From Quercus robur (Eukaryota; Streptophyta; Magnoliopsida; Fagales; Fagaceae), in assembly GCF_932294415.1 (NCBI RefSeq), contig NC_065539.1, positions 31,994,001 to 32,058,000 on the forward strand: 64,000 bases of DNA, written 5' to 3'. Of this stretch, positions 13,442-24,255 are shown in pieces. A program made the translations under genes and the position numbers. Under the pieces are notes generated by a model that made no database searches, had not been told where the DNA came from, and worked only from the letters and a program-made list of their open reading frames with translations. The number at the start of each line of letters is the position of its first letter. Within the stretch, counting starts at the first letter, position 1.

Positions 13442-15118
13442 CAAAGAGGCCCAAGATTAGGGAAATCCATATTGACTTTGTAGGATCTTGGATGCTAAGT
13501 TCATCACATACATGTTATCTTAGGCCCAAAGTCCTCTTTTTCAAAAAGGCTTTTGGTTTGGACTTATAATAGCAATTAGGCTATGATTTTATGAAACTTT
13601 CAAGTTAAGACATATCTTTGGATTTAGGGATAAGCCTTTTATATGTAAGGACTTGTTTTCTTTTGTCTCATTTGTCTTAGGGTATGCCATAACTTTAGGG
13701 TCATCCTTCCATTTTTTACATCTTTTATTTGTCCTTTAGAATTAGATGATTACAAGTGAAAGCTCAAATTTGTGTGAAAGCACAAGAGCTGTTTAGACCT
13801 CCAAATTAAAATTATGGCTCGGTTGATTTTACTCTAACTTAAACTAAGTGCGAAATAGAGTAAATGTGAGCGGATAAACAATATAACTACTTTAAGCCAT
13901 ATTCATCAAATCACAACAATAAAATGAAAGCTAAAAGAGTAGGGAAGAAGAATGCAAACACAAGATAACATGCCGATGTGTTATTGAAGAGGAAACCGAA
14001 GAACTCGGCGAAAAATCTCTCTACCGCCCTCCAAGCGGTAAATCGATCCACTAGAGAATAAGTTGGAGTACATGAATAACAAAAGACCCTCCAAACCTAG
14101 TCTACCCCATGTACTTGAGCCCTCCAAGCTCTTGCTACCAACTGATTTCGCCAAGCCTTGTCTTCTCCAGCTCTCCGGATCATGCAATTCAACCCGATTG
14201 CATCCACCAAACAAATGGTTTATTCTAATGCTTCCTAACAGCACCAAAACCTCACTTTACAATCAGGATGGGTGGGGTAAGTGTTTGGGCTTACAACCTC
14301 TCAAGGATTTGGAAATGGAGAGGTAGGAGTTGAGGAAAATCACAATAGATTGTGTAGAGAGTTGTGGGTATAACAATCTCTCACTCTCAAGGGTAGTGGC
14401 TAGGGTTTTCTCTCTGAAAAACACTCCTCAACATATGTGGGTAATATGGGTAAAAACAAGGTGTATCAGATATGACAAATTGGCAAAACATAATGTTTTG
14501 CGGGTATCTCGCGAGAAGGCCTTACCCGCGGGACACTCGGGAAAACCAGCTGTCACCATCTGTTATGACTCTTTGCATTCTAGTCATGTGCTGAGCATAT
14601 GCTTCACTTTGCGAGAAGGCTACTCATGAGCTACCCGCGAAAACTTCTTTGGTCTTCAATTATCTTGAGTCCTCACACTCTCTCTTACACACAACCCTTA
14701 CAATAAAATCCCACATAAAATACAAGGTACAAAAGATTGAACATAATTACAATCAAATTTGGCACGGAATTAAAGCCAACACAAAATAGTTGTAAATCAC
14801 AACTTTACAACAAGATATATGGTTGGACAAACAAGAGATATATAAAGGGTACCCTCTTTTGATATGATCTAGGATCTTTCTAAGTATAGGTAGGCTCCTT
14901 AAGGCTAAAAGGATAGATAAGTAGGTCACTCACAACTAGGTGGCCATAATTCCAATTGAGGGCCTAAGTGGATCTTTGTGGATTGGTGGCAAACCGTTAA
15001 CGTACTCATAGGTAATGGCACACATTGTGAGTTGGTGGGATGAACTTCAAAAGACTTGGTTTGAATGAAGCCTTCCATCTTCCCATTCATCACCAACCAA
15101 GGTTAAGGGACAAAAGAA
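13442..15118. other. Unassigned dispersed-repeat-like block
   Basis: The part at 13800-14660 is GC-richer than its surroundings and has short frames on both strands (13981-14247 minus, 14063-14326 plus, 14330-14629 plus) that overlap one another and show no domain. The compositional change and lack of introns suggest a retroelement terminal region or leader. I cannot assign a family or ends. From about 14660 to 15118 I see nothing. Confidence 0.3.
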
Positions 15119-15123
15119 CCATG

Positions 15124-16969
15124 TGATGTGTGTGCAAACAAGTATTAAGTAAGCCTTTATTAAGGTTAAGACATAGGACACATAGGAATTAAACTCACGA
15201 TCCCTAGTGGAATCGCCACTATGGACGCGAGGGGTCAAAGGAGTCGCTACCTAGTTTTTGCAATGGTCTAGGAACCATATACATAGCATCCTCTCAAGGA
15301 ATGACCTTTTGATCTTACTACCAAAGATATGAGTTCGGAGTTAAGGGATGGTCTTGGGAAGGTATTAGGCACCCAAAATCGCCCAACCCTAAGGTTAGCT
15401 TTCCATCATTGTGTCTTATGTCTTAACCCTATAAAAGGCATAGTCAAAGCTTGTATCTAACTCACACACACATTAGCATACATCTAACAATCAACATGAC
15501 ATCAATCATCCCTAAGCATACATCTATCATGCTTACCAATCAAGGCCTAACATTCATCTAATTTTGCATATCATCGCATCATCCTAATATTCATCTAATC
15601 ATGGCATCAAGGCATTCATCACATCACAAACCCTAATCATACATTTAATCATGTTTCATCACAAAGTCTATCATCATATCCAAGGTAGAAACATGTGAGC
15701 ATTAAAGATCAAAAGTAGAAACAAAGGCAATCAAACACGTCATCATCCAAGGCATCAAGATCACAATTATCATTAAACCTAAGTAAGATCATATCACAAA
15801 TGCATGTACATTACAAATGCATGACTTACCTTGCAGCAACTCAGCACCTACGGCATTATGCACAAGCATGTGAATGCACGTTCATAGCATTAAAACAATA
15901 AAACCTTAATTCTAACATGTGAGAGCAACAAAAGCAATAAAACATGTGAAACGAAAACTTTGAAAGCATAAAAAATACAGAATAGAGGCTATACAGAAGC
16001 ATATATGTGAAAGCAAAAGCAAAAACAAAAACAAATAAATAAAAATTAAGGTTTCTAGGCAAGTTCATGGGCATGCATGAACTTCCTTGCGTGTGCATAA
16101 TCAAGCCTATGTGCACAGGCAAGATTATGCATACGCAGGTTTCTGCCCAGAAACTCTAGAAACACAGCAAATTCAATAAAACTTTAAAATGAGAAATCTA
16201 ACATTCTATCATGCTTTTAAAATATACAACTACATAAACCTAAACTAGATAAACATATTAAAGCATAAAACAACAAAAACTAAAGCAGACAGAAAGATTA
16301 AAGAGCAGAAAAGAAAGGAAACGAAAAAAGAAAAGTTTGAAACTAATACCTCAAAGAAAAGCTCTTCAAGCTTGATTTTAACCGTTCCCCTCAGTCAAAT
16401 CTATTCACAATTCAATAAAAGAGTGATTAGTAATCTTAAACTTAAAGATCAAGGCCAGAAAATGCCCTAATCAAAAGAAAATTGACTTGAGAATGTTTTG
16501 TGAAAAACTCACTCTTTGATTCACTATTTCTAGTGAATCTTAGTGTTTTCCCATGGGATTTCTATGTGTTTTGAAAATATACCATGTAAGGCTACTCATA
16601 GTGTGAAAATAGGAGTTTGGAACGACTCCTAGACGATGTGGGATTCTTTCCAAACCTCAACATTAATGCAAAAAACTTGTCTTGTATAGTTTCTAGAATT
16701 CGCTATACGTGCGCAAGATCGGGTCTGCATACGCAGGTAGAAAGCTGTATGTGCAGGACGATTCTTGCATGCATATAGTGAGGGTTTCCTTGGCTTTATT
16801 TTTCCAAAAATAAATTTATTTGCTCATTAAAAGTTATATTTTTATTTTAAACATTTCTCAAGTTAATCTAACATCTGATTGGGCCCTAAACCAACCTTGG
16901 GTCTTAGAATTCAGCATCATTGGGGAACGGGGGCCCGAGTTGTAAGGGATACAAAATGCGATGTCTACA
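15124..16969 (-). mobile_element. Solo LTR, about 1.85 kb (family copy 2)
   Basis: The right end reads ATGTCTACA (LTR start TGTAGACA on the minus strand). CATG occurs just before the left end (15120-15123) and CATGT just after the right end (16970-16974), which fits a TSD that lost one base. The inner blocks are collinear with copies 1 and 3: GTCTAGGAACCATA, GTATTAGGCACCCAAAAT, TGCGTGTGCATAA-type alternating motifs, ACCGTTCCCCTCAGTCAAAT and ATTGGGCCCTAAACC. It is about 200 bp longer than copy 1 at the left end. No gag or pol is nearby. Confidence 0.72.
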
Positions 16970-18440
16970 CATGTTGGTCACTATAACCTCCCTCAACTCC
17001 TACACCCTAGTTTGGCATGGCCTTCATCCTGTTTTCTTCGAGTGGATTGCTCCCGAGGGTCATCCTTGGGCTACCCAACTCTTCGGCCACAAAATTCCTT
17101 CCGAGCTACCTCAACTCACTTGGATCAAGCTGACCATCAATTGGGCTTGCACGCTCCTCGGACTGGGCCCAACATGGGCAGTGACCTCAGACTCTCTCTG
17201 CAAATGCCAAAGTGAAAACTTCATGTGTAAACATTATTTTTCCACTATTTTCCAAAGCCTCCAACTTGCTAAATTGGAAGATTGGGACAATAAAGCAAAC
17301 ATCTTTCCAACGATATTTTACTTGACCAAAATAGAGGCAGACAATGTCAAAACTATGTTCACAAATTTGGAACAAATTACACAAAGTATTATTTTTCATG
17401 TCAAAAACTGGTTTATGGGGTATCTTCGCACAAAAAAAGTTGTATTAGTTCAGCCATGGATAATGCAAAGTCGATATCTTTCTTGAAGTATGATCAATTA
17501 TCTACGTCACAAAACAAATGGCTCAACAATATCATCTCCAGATTGAGAGATATCATACTCACAAGATAGGCAAAAAAATCAAATTTGCAAATTTCTGCCC
17601 TAAACCATCCTTCTTTTGGATGAAATATCTTCGTGACCATTGCTCCAAATTGAACAAGGATAGAACCACTGGAAAGTAAAATTCCAGACCTTTCTGAGAA
17701 TATCAAGAATGCAAAAGGTAGTGTCCTATAAGGCTTCCAAACAACTGCTCAAAGAAAGGAGCCAAAAGAGGGGGGGGGGGGGGGGGTGGGGGAAGAAGAA
17801 AAAAGCCTAGAAAGAGGTAGAACCTTGTGGGAGCCTCTAGAAGCTAGTGGAGCATGAGATGGCATTTAGGCTCAGCCCCACCATGCACCTAGCTCATGAT
17901 GGGGATGAGCCTAAATCCAACCCCCCCCCCCCCCCCCCCCCCCCTCATTCCCTTTAAATATCACAGTACACATTTAAGCCTCCATTAGCCTCTTAAATAC
18001 TCCTTATATAAGCCCTTTACCCTTTTTTTTTTTTCCTTTGATAGTCTAGATTTCTATTTAAGCAAATAAAAGTCAAGATTTGCTTTATGTTTAGCATGTT
18101 TATGTATTGATCCTTAGTTGATTTATGTGATTAATATATTATTTTTATGCATCCATGTCTAGATTAATGTATTAATTACATGCTTAGTTAGCTTTTATTT
18201 ATATGCTTCCATATATGGGTACGTGTTTACATATGCAAAATCATGCTTTCCCGTTTGGGTATTTCTAGATATACATCTCTATGAAGTTATTTATGTGATT
18301 ATAAATATGTATTGTTTAAAGTATTATATTACTCTTGGCTCATTATATTAAGCATGTTTTATGATGACTTACTTGAAATATGTGCTTGTATGCTTATGGA
18401 TTTAATAGGAATGAGATATTTGATGCTTTGATGACTATAT
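16970..18440. other. Unassigned region with homopolymer G and C tracts
   Basis: A 188-aa frame (16920-17486, +) begins inside the LTR and crosses its boundary, so it is not a gene. The 16975-17215 part is GC-rich and coding-like in composition but has no domain I know. G17-T-G5 lies at 17770-17792 and C24 at 17921-17944, separated by about 130 bp. No other feature is visible up to the tandem repeat. Confidence 0.4.
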
Positions 18441-18444
18441 ATAT

Positions 18445-19080
18445 ACATTTGTATTATGTAAAGGCTTAAGCTTTCTTGTGTTTGTGGATTCATATGCATG
18501 TATAGAGGCTTATGCCTTAATATACACACTTGCCTTTTCAAACATCCATGGTTACAAGTAGATCAGTGGTCGAATGCTGTGATGTATGCCTAGAGGTACC
18601 TTTGCTTGTTTATACTTGTTAAATCGCTATTTCCTTAAATTAAAATGGCTTTGTGAAGGTTTATTCCATACAGCTTGATATACACAACCATGTATTGATG
18701 CCTCCATGGGTGTAGAGCTTAATTAAGGTGTAGATCAATTGCTTTGAATAAATTGTCCATCTATTTTTATTATGTAAAAGGCTTGATCTTTCTTATACTT
18801 ATGTGTTTATATACATGTGTGAAGGCATATGCCTTGATGTACACACTTGTTTATCAAAATATCCACAGATCTAAGGAGGTTTACTCTTGAATGTTCATAT
18901 TTTATGCTTATAGTTGTTGTTTGCTTGGACACTACCATTTATTCTCTATATCCCTAAATCAATATGGCTTTGTGAGGGTGTATTCCATACACCTTGATAT
19001 ACACAACCATGTATTGACGTCTCTATGGATATAAAGCTTAGCCAAGGTGTAAATCTAGCTTTTGTGAATAAATTTCGTTC
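18445..19080. repeat. Imperfect tandem duplication, about 318-bp unit
   Basis: TATGTAAAGGCTT...TTTCTT near 18457 recurs at 18774. ATGGCTTTGTGA, CCATACA and TTGATATACACAACCATG near 18645-18700 recur at 18964-19020. The offset is a constant 317-319 bp. Copies differ by substitutions and small indels (about 85% by eye). No coding frame is conserved between copies. Confidence 0.85.
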
Positions 19081-19654
19081 ATCTTTATCTGCATTGCTTT
19101 TAGTTTATGTCTTTAGATCTTGAAGTTGAGATGTTTATATACTCATTGAACTGATGTTATAAATGGATATGGATGTATATGTATTATTTCCTTTCATGTA
19201 TTTATTTAAGTTTTTTTTTAAAATTTTTTTTTATGATCATTGTATGATTTCTCATGGGTGAAAGTGTTTTAGTTAGCATCATAAACTCAATCCCACGAAA
19301 TAATAAAGGACTTGATTCAAAGAGACTCTAAAAAATATGTTTTAAAAAGGTTATATCAAATAGTTTCACAAAATGCTTTCCAAATGGCTAAGAGCATTCA
19401 TATCAAAGAGATCTTATAAATTTTAGCATATAACAACTAAAAACACTACTTTATCTATTTTAATAACTCACTTTAAAATACATCCAACATCAAAGGTTCT
19501 ATTTTTCATATCTCAGCTAAAAACTATTCATTTCTCTATCTCCCTTTCTATCACTCTCTCTCGCTCTCTTCGTCTGATGTAGCTACCCTCACAAGTCACA
19601 ACCCATCATTCACCATTTTCACAAACCCACAACCAACCACCACCCAATCACCAC

Positions 19655-20339
19655 GAGGGATTTTGCAAATTAGCACAATGAGGGGAAAATATATGATAAG
19701 TTACCATACGTTGGAAAGGAATCTGGAAACTAGCATCTCGAGTTTTAAAAACTCGAGATCGATGACAAAAATCAAGGCTTTCAAACTCGAGTTCTATTAC
19801 TGCCGTGTACGAATTTAGCCACATAGATCTCGAGTCTATAAGACTCGAGTTCTAAAAAAACAAAGCCAAGTCTTCGAAACTCAATTTTTGTCGAACTTGA
19901 AGAAAAACAAAACCTGAAGAAGAATGCAACGCCGAAGAAGACGATTTGGTCTTCAGCTACGAGGAAGAACGAACAGACGCAAGGAAGAGATGAAGAATGC
20001 AACGAACAGAGGAACGATCTGACGAAGAGACGAAGAATAGAGGAAGAACGCTGGAGCTTTGATTGGACGCGAGGAAGAAGAAGAACATTGGTCAGATTTG
20101 CACGAAGAAGAAGCAAAACTCGAGTCTTAAAAGTGAAACTCAAGTCTTAAAAACTCGAGTTCCACATGGATTTTCTTCCACATCACCTCCCACCACTTAC
20201 AAAATCGAGACTTAAAAACTCAAGTTTTATCTTGGAACTTGAGTTTTAGACACTCGAGATGCTAATTTACAATATTGTTTTGAAACTTGACAACTAACTA
20301 AAATTTTTTGATATTTAATGTTATTTGGGAAAAAAAATT
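19655..20339. mobile_element. Nested 685-bp TIR element with CTCGAG palindromes
   Basis: The 11-mer CCAATCACCAC precedes (19644-19654) and follows (20340-20350) the element, compatible with a MULE-size TSD. The flanks are CAC-rich, which weakens the point. The subterminal arms align: ACTAGCATCTCGAG near the left against CTCGAGATGCTAATTT near the right. The arms are built of short hairpins of the form CTCGAG-T-n-A-CTCGAG. The interior is a GAAGAA-rich stretch without a credible gene. Confidence 0.55.
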
Positions 20340-21039
20340 CCAATCACCACCACCACTGCAAGCCTTTACGTAAAAAAAAAAAAAAAAAAAACCCACTACA
20401 GGCCTTCATAAAACCCACCAGACCAGCCATCACAACCCACCATCATAGCCACCACAACCAAAACCCAGCAACCCACAACACATCATCCCAGGGGCCATAA
20501 CCAAAACCCACCAGACCTTCCATCACTGCAACAACTCACTCTTTCATTCAATCAATTCTCCTCCGTACAAGCCCCAACTTTGATCTAAGTTGTCGATCTA
20601 AGCAACAACGAGCTCCGATCTAAGCTCTCTGCTTTGTCCTTGGAGAACAACAAGTTCACGAGTATGATACTGACCAGTACACCTTGAAAGCAGTAATACC
20701 CGGACCTGAAGATTCAAAACCACGATCCACGATCCATCACGGAGATTCGAAGACCATGATCCATGATCCAATATCCACCACCAGTGAGAAGAGAAGAAAA
20801 GAAGAAGAAAAGAGAAACGAGAGTAAAGAGAGAGAAAGAGAGAAAAAAACAGACTGAAGTCACTGAACAAAGAAGAAAGAGAGAGAGAAAAAAAAAACTT
20901 TTTTAAGGAAAAGAAGAAAGAGAGCTGCTAGAGATAGCAACTCACTATAACTTAACCTAAAAAAAAAAAAAAAATTAAGGAAAAGAAGAAAGAGAGCTGA
21001 TAGCAACTTACTGTAACTTAAACTCAAAACAAAAAAATC

Positions 21040-21195
21040 ATCGCGCACTCTTGGTGCAGTGGTTACTTCACAGGTATAAATACTTGTGGAGTGTGGATGG
21101 GTAAGGGTCGGGGTTCAAGTCTCTAGAAAGGAGCTTCACACACATATACACTTAGATTAGACTAAAGTAGAAATTCTATCTTGTATATATAAATA
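21040..21195 (+). mobile_element. tRNA-derived SINE
   Basis: This has a polymerase III A box TGGTGCAGTGG (21052-21062), matching TRGYNNARNGG, and a B box GGTTCAAGTC (21112-21121), matching GGTTCRANNC. Their spacing of 50 bp is right for a tRNA-derived promoter. A short body and a TTGTATATATAAATAAAT tail follow, then A/T-rich simple sequence. It does not fold as a functional tRNA. It sits inside the 19391-21453 element. Confidence 0.82.
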
Positions 21196-21480
21196 AATAA
21201 AAATAAATAATAAATAAAAAACCTCAATAAAATAAAATAAAATAAAATAATGCGGGGTGTTAAAAAATGGTATTTTAATGTGTTGATGATTGTGGTTGTT
21301 ATTTATTGTATTGAATATATTATTTTAATGTGTTGAATGTTAAAATAAAACATTTGATGTTGAGTGTATTATAAAGTGGAATATTAAAATAGATAAAGTA
21401 GCGTTTTGAGTTGTTAAAAGTTATTTTTTTAGCAACCTTGCTGTGAATGCTCTAGCTACAGTAAGAGCAAGCAATAAGGT

Positions 21481-22421
21481 GGCGAAAATGGGTAAATACC
21501 CATAAAAAACAAACTATCTAGTTAATAGGGTCCGTTTACAAACTATATATATTTTTAGCTAATCGAGTTTTAAAGACTCGATTTTGGGCCCCTAAATCGA
21601 GCGTCTAAGGCTCGATTTTCATGGATTGTTCCTGTCTGATGTGGCAGTTTGTCCAGATGGCGTCTACATGGAAATCGAGTCTTAGAGACTCGATTTCCAA
21701 CCCAAAAATAAAATATTAATGACCCAAAATGCAACCCAAAATGCAGAAACAGCGGAAAAAAAAAGGCAGAAAGAAAGAAAAAAAAAAGAAAGAGAAGAAG
21801 AAGAAGAAGGAATGGCGACACAGGTCGCGCGCGACAGATCCAGGCCGGCGACCCAGGTCGCCGCGCGACCCAGGTCGCACCGCGGGACCCAGGTCGCACC
21901 GCGGGACCCAGGTCGCCGCGCGCGACCCAAGTCGCACCGCGCGCGACCCAGGTCGCGGTGCGATCTGGGTTTTTTTTTTTTTTTTTTTTTCTTTCTTCTC
22001 TTCGCAGTGCGATCTGGGTTTTTTTTTTTCTTTCTTTCTTCTCTTCGCGGTGCGATCTGGGTTTTTTTTTTTCTTTTTCCTTTCTTCTCTGATGAACACA
22101 TTCTTCTCTGGATTTTTTTTTTTTTTTTTCCTTTCTTCTCTAATGAACGCGTTGTTGTGGTTTTCTTGCTGCCCTTGTGGTTTTTTTTGTTTTTGTTTTA
22201 AATGGAAATCGAGTCTCTAAGACTCGATTTTCATGTAGATGCCATCTGGACAAACTGCCACATCAGACAGGAACAACCCATGAAAATCGAGCCTTAGACG
22301 CTCGATTTAGGGGCCCAAAATCGAGTCTTTAAAACTCGATTTGCTAAAAATATATATAGTTTGTAAACGGACCCTATTAACTAGATAGTTTGTTTTTTAT
22401 GGGTAATTACCCATTTTCGCC
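21481..22421. mobile_element. 941-bp MULE-type MITE with perfect 9-bp TSD
   Basis: CAATAAGGT flanks both sides (21472-21480 and 22422-22430). The TIRs (GGCGAAAATGGGTA inward) match for about 220 bp each, including AACTATCTAGTTAATAGGG and TGTCCAGATGGC in mirror. The near-identity of the arms and the perfect TSD suggest recent insertion. The core (about 21730-22200) has no gene. It holds a GC-rich array of CGACCCAGGTCG units, then poly(T) blocks each preceded by GTGCGATCTGGG. Open frames here come from the repeats. Confidence 0.93.
21820..22090. repeat. GC-rich 12-14-mer array followed by T-tract repeats
   Basis: Variants of GCGACCCAGGTCGC repeat about nine times between 21824 and 21960. Each unit is near-palindromic and CpG-dense. 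Three blocks of GTGCGATCTGGG followed by 10-22 T and CTTTCTTCTCTTCGC follow to 22090. The composition contrasts sharply with the AT-rich TIRs. Confidence 0.85.
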
Positions 22422-22429
22422 CAATAAGG

Positions 22430-22461
22430 TTGCTAAATTGACTAAAAAGTCAATTTAGCAA
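22430..22461. repeat. Perfect 14-bp inverted repeat
   Basis: TTGCTAAATTGACT is followed by AAAA and its exact reverse complement. It begins in the last TSD base of the 941-bp MULE, so it was part of the pre-insertion target, probably a MITE end. Confidence 0.85.
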
Positions 22462-22665
22462 TCAGTCCCCTTAAAACAGCTTCTATAGCAAAGAAGCCAA
22501 AGTTAAAAGAATTTGAGTTTCAACTAGAGTGGATTGCTATCTATAGTAGTTCACTGTAACTTAAAACTCAAAATAAAAAATAATTTTTCAATGTAGGGTT
22601 AAAAAAAGTATTTTAATGTATTGATGGTTGTGGTTGTTGTTTATTGTGTTAAATATATTATTTTA
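22462..22665. repeat. Fragment of the AGAGCATTCA TIR family
   Basis: The block TTTTAATGTATTGATGGTTG with TGTGGTTGTTGTTTATTGTG matches 21270-21312, and ACTGTAACTTAAA matches 21010-21022. It is the side of a related element into which the BTB Pack-MULE inserted. The sequence right of the Pack-MULE does not continue it, so one flank was rearranged. Confidence 0.6.
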
Positions 22666-24255
22666 GGGATAATTACAGCAAACCCACCTGAGGTTTGACC
22701 CGTTTACACTTTACCTACCCGTGGTTTAAAACTTATCACTTTGCCCACCTGAGGTGCCTTCCGTTAGAGATCTGTTACCCACCTCTCCCTTTGCCGTTAG
22801 AAAAACACATTTTTAGAGAAAAACAAACATAACCAAGATCAAAAAGTTAGGGTTTTTTTTTTGCTTAAGAACTTCTTTTAGAACAAAACACAAACCAATA
22901 GTATTGCTATTCTCTTGTCCATTGGTTATTCAAACATGTATTCAATCCTTCACCCTTGCATGGAGCTTTGCACCCACCTTTCCTCCCGTAATTTCCACAC
23001 TACCCTCGTCATTCCCTCCATCTCCGGCACCACCACCACTCATATTTCCTCTTCCTTCTCTCAAAACCCACTAGCCATGTTCGGGTACTTGTTGATCGCG
23101 GACGAGACCAGAGAGTGCAGCATTTCTTCGAGTTCGGTCGGAGGCGAGAGCCGAGAGAGGAGCTCTTGGCTCTCGTCCTGTTTCAATAAAGGGACGATGG
23201 TCAGAACTCGTTGCTTCTCGGCCTCAGTCCACGGCACGGACTCAAGATAAGTGACGCACGATTTGACGAGATCTTCGAAGAGGAGTTTGAGGGCGATTGG
23301 GAGGAGATCGAGAGCCGTGGAGACGGAATCGATTGAGTTGGAGAGATCGGGAGTGTAGAGGAGTTGGAGGACGGTTCTGTAAGATTGGAGTGAGGTAGGG
23401 GTCGGTGGGATACCTAGATTGAGTTTTAACGGTTTTTGGGTTTGGTTTTGGGATTGGGATTGGGATTGGGTTAGGGTTTGGGTTTGCCAGCGGTCGGATA
23501 AGAGGGCGGAGAAGTATTTGGAGCGGTGGAGGACGTGGGAGTGGAGGTAGATCTGAGTCTGGATGCCTTCGTATATGCTGTTTTCGTTGGTGTTGGTGGA
23601 GGTGGAGGTGGAGGTGGAGGTGGGAATGGTGGTGGGGGAGGAGTCGAAGGGGGAGAGTTCGAAGAAGAGGCGGATGGCGACGTTGCCGGAGTTGCGGTCG
23701 TTGAAGAAGGGTTTTGTGGTCGTTGAAGAAGGGTCTAGCTCTAGGTCCTCCACGTGGCGGCCCACCTGGAGGCGGAGGTGGTGGCGGTTCGCCTAAACCG
23801 GGTGATCGGCCACCGTGGGTTCCAGAAGTTGAAGGCACGATCGCGTTGATGTTCAACTTCTTTTCTTTTATTACTCTCCTAAGACTCCGACTCCAAGAAC
23901 TCTCTTTATCTCTCTCTTTTGTCATAACAAATGATAGATTTAGAGTTTAGAGATTACAACACTCACAGATCTCTCTCTCCTTTTCTTCTTCCTTTGATTT
24001 GATTCATAAGAAAGAGAGAGAGTTTGAGTTATGCAGTTTTAAGGCGAAGTTCTTAAGCAAAATAAAAACCCTAACTTTTTGATCTTTGTTATGTTTGTTT
24101 TTCACTAAAAATGTGTTTTTCTAACGGCAAAGGGAGAGGTGGGTAACAGATCTCTAACGGAAGGCACCTCAGGTGGGCAAAGTGATAAGTTTTAAACCAC
24201 GGGTAGGTAAAGTGTAAACGGGCCAAACCTCAGGTGGGTTTGCTGTAATTATCCC
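22666..24255 (-). mobile_element. Pack-MULE carrying a BTB/POZ gene fragment
   Basis: The termini are GGGATAATTACAGC and GCTGTAATTATCCC. The TIRs are about 200 bp and nearly identical (for example ACGGCAAAGGGAGAGGTGGG in mirror). Each TIR carries three copies of a CCYACCYGWGGTTT-like motif, at 22683, 22714 and 22744 on the left. The interior is a captured host-gene piece on the minus strand with its own start codon region, not transposase. No TSD is visible: left flank TTATTTTA, right flank TATAGTAT. It shares the terminus and the motif spacing with the elements at 29690-31436 and 40828-47727. Confidence 0.9.
23061..23925 (-). pseudogene. Captured 5' part of a BTB/POZ-domain gene
   Basis: Two minus-strand frames join into one host-like protein. 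The first starts at 23925 (MTKERDKESSWSRSLRRVI, then a Gly/Pro-rich segment). The second (23765-23061) reads FNDRNSGNVAIRLFFELSPF, IYLHSHVLHRSKYFSALLSD, LQLLYT, ALDLLPIALKLLFEDLVKSC, YLESVPWTEAEKQRVL and ELLSRLSPPTELEEMLHSL. This is the BTB fold of the plant At1g63850-like family, whose members are presumed CUL3-type adaptors. A direct 22-bp duplication (GGTCGTTGAAGAAGGG at 23696 and 23718) shifts the frame between the two parts. The C-terminus stops at NMASGF, where family members continue, so the copy is truncated. The ORF from 23765 is still open for 234 aa and could be transcribed from the right TIR. Function is unlikely. Confidence 0.85.

Larger units (their letters stand above)
19391..21453. 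mobile_element. 2.06-kb TIR element of the AGAGCATTCA family
   Basis: The left end AGAGCATTCA is mirrored by the right end TGAATGCTCT. Further blocks are mirrored inside: ACTTTATCTATTTTAAT (about 19449) against ATTAAAATAGATAAAGT (about 21383), and ACATCAAAGGTTCTATTTT against AAAATAAAACATTTGATGT. The adjoining bases do not give a clean TSD (TAA/TAG if the element starts at G). Fragments of the same family recur at 22470-22665 and 29511-29689. It contains no gene. It hosts the nested element at 19655-20339 and a SINE at 21040-21195. Confidence 0.7.

Noticed and set aside
16920..17486. 188-aa frame
   Set aside because: It starts inside a solo LTR and crosses the LTR boundary; no domain seen.
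18445..19080. CRISPR-like repeat array
   Set aside because: Two long imperfect copies in a plant nuclear context; no short regular repeats and spacers anywhere in the window.
21052..21121. Possible tRNA gene from A and B boxes
   Set aside because: No cloverleaf can be drawn and the 3' body and tail are those of a SINE.
21570..22220. Four overlapping frames of 109-163 aa on both strands
   Set aside because: They are produced by the GC-rich 12-14-mer array and poly(T) blocks in the 941-bp MULE.
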